Shown: positions 1-11,066 of the stretch, piece by piece | Numbering within the stretch: the stretch's first letter is position 1 | Layout of the letters: every line of letters begins with the position of its first letter | The notes under the pieces: generated by a model | Databases searched by the model: none | What the model saw: only the letters and a program-made list of their open reading frames with translations | Told to the model about the DNA's origin: nothing | Position numbers and translations under genes: made by a program | Assembly: GCA_963849005.1 (NCBI GenBank) | Contig: CAWKGC010000022.1 | Location: 372,001-436,000 of the forward strand | DNA length: 64,000 bases | DNA from: CAWKGC01 sp963849005 | Lineage (GTDB): Bacteria; Pseudomonadota; Gammaproteobacteria; Burkholderiales; Usitatibacteraceae | Direction: 5' to 3'

Positions 1-324
1 GCCCTGCACGCAATCGACCTTGTCCTGCAGCACGAGCTTGCGCAGCCGCTCGATCGAGTCCTTCGGGTTGGTCTCCTCCTCGATGATGAGCTCGACCTTG
101 CGCCCGGCGATGCCGCCCGCGGCGTTGATCTTGTCCACCCCGAACAGCGTGCCCTTCAGCCCGCACTCGCCGATGGTGCCGGCGATGCCCGCCTTGGGCG
201 CGATGATGCCGATCCGGATCGGCGTGTTCTGCGCGATGGCCGGAAAGCTCAGGTACGGCGAGGCCGCCGCGACAACGCCGGTGCCGCCGATCGCCTGCAA
301 CAGTTTTCTGCGCTTGCTGTTCAT
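1..324 (-). CDS. ABC transporter substrate-binding protein, branched-chain amino acid type (N-terminal part)
   Basis: The gene enters from the left edge, so only the first 108 residues are present. The protein starts with a twin-Arg/Lys-like export signal (MNSKRRKLLQAIGG, then a small-residue hydrophobic stretch ending FPAIAQ). It continues with PIRIGIIAPKAGIAG and INAAGGIAGRKVELI, typical of the first lobe of Leu/Ile/Val-binding (LivJ/HAAT) periplasmic proteins. The mature protein should bind a small carboxylate or amino acid outside the membrane and deliver it to an ABC permease that lies outside the window. The ATG at 324 follows an AGGAGAG ribosome site. It lies directly downstream of the GntR and PanB-family genes on the same strand, so the three may be co-transcribed. 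The sequence looks proteobacterial, unlike the rest of the contig. Confidence 0.75.
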   Translation of the reverse strand, partial: MNSKRRKLLQAIGGTGVVAAASPYLSFPAIAQNTPIRIGIIAPKAGIAGTIGECGLKGTLFGVDKINAAGGIAGRKVELIIEEETNPKDSIERLRKLVLQDKVDCVQG

Positions 325-363
325 GGTTTCTCTCCTTGCGTTGTGGGTGCTGCCCTTGCGTGG

Positions 364-1010
364 TCAAATGTCCGTCGTGCCGCGCGTGAACTTGCTCGAT
401 GACGTCGAGAAGCTTGTCGCTCGCCTTCGCGGCGCGTTCCTCGTCGCCCGATGGCGATCGCGCGCGCGATGTCCGCGTGGAGCTTCGCCGTCAGCGGCAT
501 GTCCGCCGACCTGCTTGTAGTGGATATACCAGAAACGCCGCGAAAGCGAATGCATGAGCCCCATGGCGAGCGCGGCGAACTCGTTGTGGGAGGCCGCGCT
601 GCAAAGCGTGTTGAACTCGCGGTCGGTGCGCATGAAGGTGACGTCGTCGTTCGCCTTTGCGGACTTCTCGAAGTCGCTCGGCGAGCTCCCTCAGGCGCGC
701 GCGTTCCTCGTCCGTCGCGCGGCGCGCGGCGCTCCTGGCGATGAGGCGCTCGAGCTCGCGGCGCACTTCGAGCAGCTTCAGCTGCTTGGTCAGGTTGATC
801 TCGGAGACGATGACGCCGCGGCGCGGCAGGATGGCCACGAGGCTTTCGCGCGCAAGCCGCTGCAGCGCCTCCCGGATCGGCGTGCGGCCGATGCCGAGCG
901 ACTGCGAAAGCTCCGCCTCGGATACCGCCGCGCCCGGCGCGAGCTTGAGGGTGACGATCATCTCCTCCAAGTCCGCATAGGCCCGGTCGGTGAGGCTGGC
1001 TACTGGTGCT
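364..1010 (-). CDS. GntR family regulator, FCD (FadR-like) type, frameshifted
   Basis: The N-terminal half is a clear GntR winged helix: SLTDRAYADLEEMIV, then LSQSLGIGRTPIREALQRL and RRGVIVSEI. The C-terminal half is an all-helical FCD ligand domain (LLEVRRELERLIARSAA; later FMRTDREFNTLCSAASHNE in another frame). The second half needs frame changes near 660, 525 and 450 to read through, so the exact stop is uncertain; one frame stops at 364 and another runs on. The start is also unclear, because no ATG or GTG lies in frame before the helix-turn-helix and the coding region seems to begin inside the end of the PanB-family gene. FCD regulators bind small organic acids and usually repress the neighbouring operon. 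A palindrome upstream of the operon is a possible target. Confidence 0.7.
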
Positions 1011-1879
1011 TTCGCTTTTCGACCATGCCGAGGAATTTTTCGTACTCCTTCTCGTCCACGCCGTAGCTGTGGTCGTCGTCGGGGAACTTGCCCGCCTTCA
1101 CTTCCCCGATGTAGTCGCGCGATGCCCTTCAGCGCGACCTCGGTCAGGTTGGCGTAGCGCTTGGTGAACTTCGGCTTGAAGTCGGTGAAGACCCCGAGCA
1201 GGTCGTAGCCGAGCAGGATCTGCCCGTCGCAGCCGACTCCCGCGCCGATGCCGATGGTCGGGATCTCAAGCTGCTTCGAGATCACCGCCGCGATCTTCGC
1301 CGGCACCGCCTCGAATTCCAGCATGAAGCATCCGGCGTCCTGGATGGCGAAGGCGTCCTCGAGGATCTTCATCGCCGAGTCCGCGGTCTTTCCCTGGATC
1401 TTGAAGCCGCCGAACATCGCGACCGTGTGCGGCGTCATGCCGATGTGCGACGCGGTGGGGATGCCGGCGCCGACCATCGCCTTGAGGATGTGCGCCTGGC
1501 TCTTGCCGCCCTGCGGCTTCACCGCGTCGCTGCCGGCCTCCTGCATGAAGCGCGTGGCGTTGGTGAGCGCGAGCTCCACCGTGCGGTAGCTCTGGTAGGG
1601 CATGCAGCCCAGCACGAAGGTGTTGGGGGCGCCGCGGCGCACTGCGGCCGCGTGCAGCGCCATCATGTCCATGGTCGCCGGGATGGTGTTGGCGTGCCCG
1701 TGGGCGATCATCGCGAGGCTGTCGCCCACCACCGCGACGTCCACCCCCGCCATTTCCGCCCAGCGCGCGGAGGTGTAATCGGGCACCGACATGTAGCACA
1801 TCTTCTCGCCCGTGCGCTTGGAGTCGAGGATGTCCTGCAGCGTGCGTTTCTTGCGGGGGGCCGGGGCGGGCTGGGACAT
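1000..1879 (-). CDS. 3-methyl-2-oxobutanoate hydroxymethyltransferase family protein (PanB-like)
   Basis: About 292 residues once a single-base insertion near 1118 is corrected. Family marks are VDVAVVGDSLAMIAHGH (metal-binding Asp region), GIPTASHIGMTPH, a FMLEFEAVP segment with the Glu used as catalytic base in PanB, and IGIGAGVGCDGQILLGYDLLG. After the frame correction the C-terminus reads GIRDYIGEVKAGKFPDDDHS and stops at 1000. PanB makes ketopantoate from ketoisovalerate and methylene-tetrahydrofolate in the cytoplasm. Here the neighbours are a GntR regulator and a periplasmic binding protein rather than panC/panD, and the segment MSVPDYTSARWAEMAG is unlike housekeeping PanB, so this may be a catabolic paralogue. 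The ATG at 1879 is a reasonable start but has no strong ribosome site. Confidence 0.75.
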
Positions 1880-1928
1880 GCGGCTTCCTTGACAGGCTTT
1901 CTGATCGACATTTAATATATCAGCATCG

Positions 1929-1944
1929 CTTGATGCGTATCAAG
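1929..1944. promoter_or_regulatory. Palindrome upstream of the PanB-like operon, possible GntR operator
   Basis: CTTGAT-GCGT-ATCAAG is a perfect 6-bp inverted repeat about 50 bp upstream of the PanB-family start, next to an AT-rich stretch (TTTAATATATC). FCD-type GntR proteins bind short palindromes of this size, and one is encoded in the same operon. This is inferred from position and symmetry only. Confidence 0.35.
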
Positions 1945-2125
1945 GGGCCGGAAATGATGACCGAACGCCAGCGCAAGTTCCGCGATGCTGTTGCAGGTGG
2001 CGCAAGAGCGTCGATTTGCCCGCGCCGGGGCTGGTGCGCAACGTGACGATCTGGGCGGTGGCCAGCACAGAGACGACGCGCTCCGCAATCATGTGTTGGG
2101 TTGGGGAAAGTTCGCTACGTGGCAT
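1940..2125 (-). pseudogene. ATPase with Walker A motif, 5' fragment cut at the contig junction
   Basis: The fragment starts at an ATG (2125) with a good AGGAGG ribosome site 8-9 bp upstream and reads MPRSELSPTQHMIAERVV, then a P-loop SPGAGKSTLLRHLQQHRG. The frame then runs into unrelated sequence and stops after 61 codons. A complete AAA-type ATPase needs a Walker B motif and more, none of which is present, so about nine tenths of the gene is missing. The break coincides with the change from this genome to the proteobacterial-looking block at ~1950-1980. It is therefore either a recombination point or an assembly join. The Walker A is clear; the exact ATPase family cannot be told from this piece. 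Confidence 0.55.
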
Positions 2126-2240
2126 GGTTCGGTTCCTCCTGATGATACGGGACTGGATGTTGGCAGCAGAGCGGCACTGGGCTACGCCTCTCCTGCCTCC
2201 CGATCATAGCGAACCGGAAACCTGATTTCAATAGGAAAAG

Positions 2241-2602
2241 CTATTGCATTCCTCTAGAGTTTTGGTGAACTTGCTGTTGCAGGACGACGGTACGCTGCAA
2301 CAATTCGCCGATCCAGCCGTTCAGGCTTTTGTTTGCCAACTGAGCCTGAATGGCGAGTCGCGATGCAGGTCCGGTGAAATCCGCACGTGAAAGAACCCGA
2401 GTAGGGTTTCTCTGGCTCTTCACCGCGTTCTGACACAAAAGGCGAGATAATCTTCCACCGACTCGCGGAAGGCCTTGCGCAATTCTTCGACCGACTCGCC
2501 CTCAAAGGTGACGACATCCCGCAGGTTGACTACTTCGCCGTGAAAAATGGCAGCCTGGTCATCGAATTCCACTTTGCCGATATACCCTTTATATTCCATC
2601 AT
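2241..2602 (-). CDS. hicB: HicB family antitoxin (frameshifted)
   Basis: The protein opens with YKGYIGKVEFDDQAAIFHGE, VVTFEGESVEELRKAFRESV and EDYLAFC, the partly degraded RNase-H-like fold of HicB antitoxins. The next parts lie in other frames: ERGEEPEKPYSGSF, then VRISPDLHR, then LAIQAQLANKSLNGWIGELL, a ribbon-helix-helix-like DNA-binding end. Two indels (near 2435 and 2375) restore one protein of ~115 residues, the normal HicB length. HicB neutralises HicA and represses the operon. The start overlaps the hicA stop (ATGATGG), so the genes are translationally coupled with the toxin first, as usual for hicAB. Confidence 0.75.
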
Positions 2603-2852
2603 GGCTTTATACCAGCCTCCTGCAAGAATCGTCGCACCGATTTCACCGCGCCTTTGTTTGTTTCTTTCTGTGGATGGGGGCGATGAAACACTGCACGCAT
2701 ACCAGCTAACGCCACACGACGCGAGAGCCGCTGCCTTCGGAAACTTCACCGCCAAACGCCACGAACAGGACTTCGATGTCGCGCCACAAAATGTCACTGC
2801 GCTCCGGACGTTCAAAAATCGCTTCCAGCGTCTTGCGGTGTTTCGCATTCAT
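2599..2852 (-). CDS. hicA: HicA family toxin (frameshifted)
   Basis: The first frame reads MNAKHRKTLEAIFERP and DILWRDIEVLFVAFGGEVSE, followed by GSGSRV. After a small indel near 2725 it continues as ALAGMRAVFHRPHPQKET and KGAVKSVRRFLQEAGIKP. Together this is an ~84-residue HicA with its double-stranded-RNA-binding-like fold and the catalytic His in the FHRPHP motif. HicA is an mRNA interferase that halts translation when HicB is lost. The TGA stop overlaps the hicB start. The indel may be a sequencing error, since a killed toxin beside a killed antitoxin is also what the general error pattern would give. Confidence 0.75.
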
Positions 2853-2897
2853 ATTACTACTACGATACCACAATCTGATACCAATGGCAAGCTGCAA

Positions 2898-2931
2898 AAA
2901 GAGGTGAAGCAGCCGACAGCTTCACCTCTTT
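2898..2931 (-). terminator. Rho-independent terminator after the thiolase gene
   Basis: A perfect 13-bp inverted repeat (AAAGAGGTGAAGC / GCTTCACCTCTTT) with an 8-base loop. On the minus strand it is followed by a T run, and it lies 55 bp past the thiolase stop. It also separates the thiolase operon from hicAB. Confidence 0.75.
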
Positions 2932-2985
2932 CTCGATCAAACTCTCTACGTGGCAGCATGTCGGACGGTAGCGGACGCTGCTACA

Positions 2986-4163
2986 TCAGTTCAGCAACTG
3001 AATAATCCCCGCCGCGCCCATGCCGCCGCCGATGCACATGGTGATCAGGCCCGTCTCCTTGCCCTGGCGGCGCAGCTCGTGGATCAACTGCACGGTCAGC
3101 TTGGCGCCCGTGCAGCCCAGCGGGTGGCCCAGGGCGATGGCGCCGCCGTTGACGTTGACCTTCTCTTCGTCCATGCCCAGCGTGCGCACGACGGCCAGCC
3201 CTTGGGCCGCAAAGGCCTCGTTGAGCTCGATCAGGTCGATGTCCTTCAGTTCCATCCCCGCGTACTTGAGCGCCTTGGGCACGGCGGCGATCGGCCCGAT
3301 GCCCATGACCTCCGGCGCCACGCCGGCCGCAGCGAAGCTCACGAAGCGTGCCAGCGGCTTCAGCCCCAACGCCTTGGCTTTCTCTTCGCTCATGATCAGC
3401 ACGGCGGCCGCCCCGTCGCTGGTCTGGCTGCTGTTGCCGGCCGTCACCGTGCCCTTGGCTGCGAAGGCCGGCTTGAGCTTGGCCAGCGCCTCCAGGCTGG
3501 TGTCCAGGCGCACGCCCTCGTCCTTGGCGAAGACCGCAGCCGTCTCCTTGACCGTGGCTGCCCTCGCCGTATTTGACGCTGACGTCCAACGGCACGATCT
3601 CGTCGTTGAACTTGCCGGCTGCCTGGGCCGCCGCGGCGCGCTGGTGGCTGCGCAGGGCGAAGGCATCCTGATCCTCCCGGCGAGACCTGATACTGCTTGG
3701 CCACGTTTTCGGCGGTCAGCCCCATGCCCAGGTAGACGCCCGGGTATTCGGACGCCAGGTAGGGGTTGGGCACGAACTTGTTGCCGATCATGGGCACCAT
3801 GGACATGCTCTCCACGCCGCCGGCAATGACGCTGTCGCCCATGCCGGCCATGATCTGCTGGGCGGCGATGGCAATGGCCTGGAGGCCGGAGGAGCAGAAG
3901 CGGTTGATGGTTTGGCCGGCCGTGGCTTCGGGCAGGCCGGCGCGCAGCAATGCGATGCGCGCCATGTTCATGCCCTGCTCCGCCTCAGGGAAGGCGCAGC
4001 CCAGGACCACATCTTCGATCTCAGCGGCGTCGATGCCGGCGCGCTGGATAACAGCCTTCATCACCTCCGCCGCCATCTCGTCGGGGCGGGTGGTGCGGAG
4101 CGTGCCCTTGGGGGCCCTGCCGACAGCCGTGCGGGCGGCAGATACGATCACGGCATTGCGCAT
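2986..4163 (-). CDS. fadA: Acetyl-CoA acyltransferase (thiolase)
   Basis: About 390 residues, the normal thiolase length, after correcting indels near 3680 and 3565. Thiolase motifs are all present: the nucleophile in NRFCSSGLQAIAIAAQ (Cys ~90), ELNEAFAAQGLAVVRTLG, the His in NGGAIALGHPLGCTGAKL, and the second catalytic Cys in MCIGGGMGAAGI near the end. It cleaves 3-ketoacyl-CoA to acetyl-CoA plus a shortened acyl-CoA in the last step of beta-oxidation. The ATG at 4163 has an AGGAGAG ribosome site. It lies 115 bp downstream of the FadN-like gene and forms with it a two-gene beta-oxidation operon of the Bacillus fadN-fadA layout. The spacer holds an AT-rich repeat. Confidence 0.9.
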
Positions 4164-4210
4164 GTTGATTCTCTCCTTGTCATTCAGATCCAAGGCGGCG
4201 AACGTAATCG

Positions 4211-4278
4211 TTAATTGCAACTGTTAATTGTTAATGACGTCACTCATTAACAATTAGCAATTAGCAATTGACAATTAA
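4211..4278. repeat. AT-rich short repeat (TTAACAATT / TTGACAATT type)
   Basis: Degenerate 7-10 base units such as GTTAATTG, CAATTAGCAATT and GACAATTAA are strung together in the spacer between the fadN-like and thiolase genes. The same kind of repeat occurs inside a glycosyltransferase gene at 19241-19321. It is markedly AT-rich against a GC-rich background. Confidence 0.7.
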
Positions 4279-6721
<2,443 letters not shown>

Positions 6722-6781
6722 GCGTATATGCTCCTTACGAACAAATCGGGTATTGGGGTAGCAAAGTGATACCAAAACAAG

Positions 6782-6804
6782 CGCGGTGGGTGGCGCCCAC
6801 CGCG
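6782..6804 (-). terminator. Terminator-like hairpin downstream of the C25 peptidase gene
   Basis: Perfect 9-bp stem CGCGGTGGG / CCCACCGCG with a 5-base loop. On the minus strand it is followed by CTTGTTTTGG, a U-rich tail. It lies between the C25 gene and fadN, both on the minus strand. Confidence 0.6.
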
Positions 6805-6854
6805 GCGTCTAGTTTGGCACGCGTTTGTTTTGGAGTGGTTGTGGCTGGATTGAT

Positions 6855-6920
6855 GGGGAGGGGCGAGGGGCGAGGGGCGGACACGTGTGCAGTCGCCTGC
6901 GCCCCTCGCCCCCCGCCCCT
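6855..6920. repeat. G-rich / C-rich inverted repeat (GGGGCGA units)
   Basis: Runs of GGGGCGA units on the left face C-rich complements (CCCCTCGCCCC) just before the C25 stop codon. Together they could form a long hairpin. GGGGCGAGGGGCGAG recurs after the first FG-GAP gene at ~43216. Confidence 0.5.
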
Positions 6921-6921
6921 G

Positions 6922-9900
6922 CTAGCGACCGACCATGGGCAGATAGAGGGGCGGCTCGGCCACGATCCGAGACTTGGTCAGCGGGTCGCCGAGAAGCAGG
7001 AAGGTCTGCAACGCATCCAGATAGCTAGGCCCATAAGTCAGCAGTTCGGTATAGCCAGCTTCGGTCAATTCACCCAAGCGCAAGGTGTTTGAAGGCTTGG
7101 ACCACAGCTCCTGAATAAAGCCGCGCTGCAACAGGTCATGGCCATGAACGACCGTGAGGCCGGCAGGACCCCAGACAGCGACCGCGCCACCGTCGGGGCG
7201 GCGGAAGAGCAACTCGTCCAGCGTGCCGGCGTCGGCAGGTTTGGGAAATTGGGAAGTGTAACAGGTCATCGCGAGGGCGATGAAGGGTTTGCCATCGTTG
7301 GTGAGACTATCCACATCATTGGTGAGGAGCAGCCAAGTGGGGGAGCCGCCGTTCTCGCCGGTGTAGGCATATTGCCAGTGATTGCTATGCCCATTGTAGA
7401 CAACAAGACCAGCGCCAGCGCTCAATGCGCGGATAGCGGCTGTGTTGGCGGCCTGGTTGTCGCTCGTGCGCCAGGGTTCCGCTGGCTCACGCGGCACGGT
7501 TTGGTACATGCCGGGTGCATTGGGCGCAGGCAAGGGCTGGCCTTGAGCCCCTGTTTTCACCTTGCGCGTAGGCGCTGAGTCAAAGTAGACGCGGGTACGC
7601 AGCGCCCCACTGGGCGAATATGCACTGATTTGGTCAGAGAAACGGCCAAAATCACCAGCGGATCCAAGTTCGCGTTGTTGTTGGCATCTACCGAACGAAT
7701 ATAGTTGTCGGCCAGATAGACCTGTTGCCGCCGCCAGGGTTCATTGCCGCCAGGGGCGGTTTCATAGGACACGATCTTTTCGACTACAGTGGTCAATTCA
7801 CCCTCATCCCGAACCGGGAAACGGCCTAGCCAAATATCTGCGGCAAACCAGTTGGTGACTTGCTCACGCCCTTGGGCCCTGTTATCGCCGGTGACCGGGT
7901 CGTCGCCATTCAGTTGGGCAATACAAGGCTCACAAGGCGCCTCGATGAGGTACGGATCCACATCCGCCATATAGGGTGGGATCAAGTCGCTCAGGCGTTT
8001 GCCTTCATAGCCGTAGGGATCGTAGGTGCCGTCACCCACCAGCACCACCGAGAGTTGGCGCTGTGTGTTTTGCCAATCGGTGCGGGCGCGCAGGAAATTG
8101 CGGATGGCCGTCGCCGATCGGTAGCCGTAGCCGTACACGTCGAAGATGGCCTGTACATCGACGAACAGGGGAACATAACCCTGGCTCTGGCGGAGGGTGA
8201 GCAGTGGCTGCAACTCTTCGGCAAACCACTTAGGGCTGATGTAAATGGCATTGGCCGCGCCCACATCGCCGAAGTTCACCGGCGTGTGGAGCGCCACAAC
8301 GGGTCTCCCTAGTGCCGCCAACTGAGCCAACACGTAATGGCGAGGGGTAGCGCTGAGCGCCTGGTTGAACCCAGATTCCGTTGCGGGCACAATTGTGGGC
8401 TGCAGTGGATCTGTCACATCGTACAACTGCCAGGCGCCGGGCTCATTGACCGCTGCTGGCGAGCCGCCGCTGGCAGGGGCCTGCCGCCAGCACCTGATCG
8501 GCGCCGGCGCGGCCGCTCACGGTAGGCAAGAAGATCTTGAAGCTCAAGTTGGCGCCACCGCTGGGCAGATTCGACCAGAGAAAACTCCAAGCGCCGGCAG
8601 CCCCCCAGAACTCGGCGCCCTTGCCGCCGAAATCCAACGTGACTGGCCGTTCCCAGGCAACGTGATCCAGCTTGATGCCGGAAGGATGGGTGGAAGGCAG
8701 CAAACGCAGCACCACTGCCTGGGTGTCCGCCGTGGTGGTGGTTGACACCAGCCAATTGGGCTGCAAGATGCAGTTGATCATTGGATTCCAGTTGATCACT
8801 TGCGTCGCACCGCCGCCAAAATCGAGCCCAAGCCGGTAGCCACCATAGCTCTGATTGCACTGGCTGCCCGGCACAGCAATGAAGGCGGTAAGACCGATGG
8901 AATAGGTGGTCGTGCCGCTGACGGCGGGGAGCAGCGAAGAAACTGGCACGGTCACAGCCTTCAGCGCCTCGATGCTGCTCGAAGGTTCCGAGCGCAGGTC
9001 GGTGTTGAACCAGTGGTCATTGTCAGGGCCAGCATAGACGGATTCGTACTGTTGGTTGTCGAGCCAACGCCCCTGTTCGTAGGCGGCGCCCGGTGCACCG
9101 GCTGGCGCCGCTTCCTGCGCGACGATGCGCAGGGGCGCTGCGCTGTCGAAGGTCAGCCAATAGACGGATGTGGTGTTCCAGCGATCACCTACAGCAGGCA
9201 CATAGAAGCGGAAGCGATCAGACAGCACCTCGATCGCAACCTGTATGCCCCGATGGGTAAGCCGCAACGCGTTGGGGTTGGCGACACCGCCGACTTCACT
9301 AAAGAGAACTTCGTGAATGCCGGCTCGGGAAACCGTTAGTTTGGCTGCGGTCTTGAGCGCATCCGCGTTGACGGGCACATCGACCACCTCCGCAGCAACG
9401 GTGCGCTGGCCGGGAGCACTTGCAGCTTTGTTGGCAAAGGGATCCTCTGCCAACACGCTTGCTCCTGGCACCAACGCATCGATGCGGCTGGCAAACATGA
9501 CGTTGCCATCCTGCACGAAAATAGGGCTCAGCGCGACGACGGCAAAGGCCTGGCCGCGAATCTCGCCTTCCCGCAGCACAAAGACTGGGGCTGTGGGCAG
9601 GGCGACAGTCTCCGCTGGTGGCACATTCGGATCCGGTTCCCAGTCCAGTGCGGGTGGCAGTAATGGCGCTGCGGGGGTGATCGTCGTCGCTAAGCGCTGA
9701 GCTTCCAACTGTTGGACAGTCACCCGTACACGCTCGCGGCCGGCAAGCGCCAACGGGACGATCTGCATCGGCAACTCGTAGCCGTTGTAGCGAATGACCG
9801 GCAGGGTCTCTGCGGCGCCTTTGACCGAGCGCGTGCTGGTCCCGGCATCCCAATGGATAGCAGCGCCAGCGGGCTGTGCGGTGACTGCGACCTGTGGTCC

Positions 9901-10011
9901 TGTGGCCGGCGCGTCCTGAGCGTGAACTGGAGCCAGCCCACTAGCGAACAGCACAGCAAAAAGCAAACAGGCCTGACTGGTTCGGGAGATGATTCTGGTA
10001 AAATGGGCCAT
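6922..10011 (-). CDS. Secreted peptidase C25 (gingipain-like) family protein
   Basis: About 1030 residues in three frame segments (breaks near 8460 and 7600). A Sec signal peptide (CLLFAVLFASGLAPVHAQ) comes first, followed by a long beta-rich propeptide-like region. The catalytic domain starts around residue 550 with ANAIYISPKWFAEELQPL and VVLVGDGTYDPYGYE. The likely catalytic His lies in VVYNGHSNHWQYA and the Cys in ALAMTCYTSQF, matching the His/Cys arrangement of gingipains and caspase-fold peptidases. The C-terminus is PLYLPMVGR, a tail shared with other exported proteins here. The ATG at 10011 has a GAGGAAAA ribosome site. C25 enzymes are extracellular Cys endopeptidases, often needed to process surface proteins. 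No type IX secretion domain is seen. Substrate is unknown. Confidence 0.82.
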
Positions 10012-10302
10012 CGGTTTTCCTCGCTATCACAACGATGCGCCCAAAAGCCAAATCGTGGGCGACTTCACATGGAACTATTAGAACAATTATTGCACATTCG
10101 CGCAGAAACGATCTTTACACTTTGCAGTCAGCTTACTGTCAGCCAGATTACTGGAAGCGATCTTGTATCGGGAACAGCAGGGCTTTTCCTTCGTAATCGG
10201 GCTCTGTTGTGTAAGCAACGAAGCAATGAAGGATCGCGGCAGGGGTTGGAACGGGGTGGTAAACTGCACATGGCAGGGAACGCAGCAACGGCATGACAAA
10301 CA
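10012..10302. other. Intergenic spacer, no gene seen
   Basis: About 290 bp between the C25 start and the terminator of the small PEP-CTERM-like gene. It must hold the C25 promoter, reading leftward. Open frames here are short and have no recognisable content. Confidence 0.5.
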
Positions 10303-10336
10303 AAATGGGCCAGTTGGCAAGCCAACTGGCCCATTT
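10303..10336 (-). terminator. Strong rho-independent terminator after the PEP-CTERM-like gene
   Basis: Perfect 16-bp stem (AAATGGGCCAGTTGGC and its complement) with a 2-base loop, followed on the minus strand by TTGTTTG. It lies 17 bp past the gene's stop codon. Confidence 0.85.
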
Positions 10337-10352
10337 GTTCAACACGAACGCA

Positions 10353-10712
10353 TCAGCCCTTCTTCTTACGGCTGGTTGCCACCGCTGCAGAGAGCGCAGC
10401 AAGCCCCGTGCCAAAGAGGACGACAGTCACTGGCTCAGGAATCGGCACCGGCTTGGGTGTCGGGCGCGGGCCAGGGACAAGGGTCGCGGTCGGGGTTGCT
10501 GGCAACTCGGTAGCCGTAGGCACGAGCGTCGGCGTATTGGTTGGCACAAGCGTCGGTGTGTTGGTGGCAGGCGGCGTAGTTGTGGCGGTCGCCAGCGGAT
10601 CATCACCCTGTGCCAAGACAGTGCCTGCCTGCAGCGTCGGCAGCAGGACTGCACCGACCAATAGTGCAACAGCTACTACAAGGATCCAGCGGAGGGTCAA
10701 CGTACGCATCAT
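10353..10712 (-). CDS. Small secreted protein with PEP-CTERM-like sorting tail
   Basis: A 119-residue protein with an intact frame. A signal peptide (WILVVAVALLVGAVLLPT, cleavage near VLAQ) is followed by a Thr/Pro-rich linker with repeated PTNTPTLVP units. The C-terminal tail has the three parts of a PEP-CTERM signal: IPEPVTVVLFGTG, a hydrophobic helix (LAALSAAVA) and a basic end (SRKKKG). In other bacteria such tails are cut by an exosortase and tie proteins to the exopolysaccharide or surface layer. Almost nothing lies between leader and tail, so the mature product would be a short, probably glycosylated Thr/Pro peptide. It has an AAGGAG ribosome site and its own strong terminator. No exosortase gene is in the window. 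Confidence 0.75.
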   Translation of the reverse strand: MMRTLTLRWILVVAVALLVGAVLLPTLQAGTVLAQGDDPLATATTTPPATNTPTLVPTNTPTLVPTATELPATPTATLVPGPRPTPKPVPIPEPVTVVLFGTGLAALSAAVATSRKKKG

Positions 10713-11066
10713 TGGACAATTTCTCCTTATGAACTAGGTTGAGCGATGGCTTGGGCAAAGCAAGATAATTACGATCACAACGATCTCATGCTCGAATGCA
10801 TGTTCTGCACGATGGAGTTCAAATGAAGCGAAACTTCACGCACCACTATACAACAATTATTGCAAGGTGCAAAATGACAAATCAGAACGATACGTTCGAT
10901 AGTACCACATTGCAAACCGCTATCGGCAGACCGTATGCTAACCGTATAGCATATGCCAGCGAAACGCCGATCAGGCTACCCGATTTCGTGTACAACCAGC
11001 GATGGCGGAAAGCTATGACACCAAGGTACGATGACCTGGTCGATCTGCCGATCTGCACTGCATACA
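10713..11066. promoter_or_regulatory. Divergent intergenic region with promoters and a small palindrome
   Basis: About 350 bp, AT-richer than its surroundings, between the leftward PEP-CTERM-like gene and the rightward DUF1800 gene. It must carry promoters for both. A perfect 6-bp palindrome, ATGCTA-ACCGTA-TAGCAT (10935-10952), could be an operator. No coding sequence is evident. Confidence 0.45.

Noticed and set aside
491..1879. A single 462-residue PanB-GntR fusion protein
   Set aside because: The fusion arises from a one-base insertion near 1118. In the corrected frame PanB stops at 1000 with a normal C-terminus, and the GntR part is a separate gene.
10408..10737. Rightward Gly/Val-rich frame opposite the PEP-CTERM-like gene
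   Set aside because: It is the complement of the Thr/Pro repeat region; the opposite strand has leader, tail, ribosome site and terminator.
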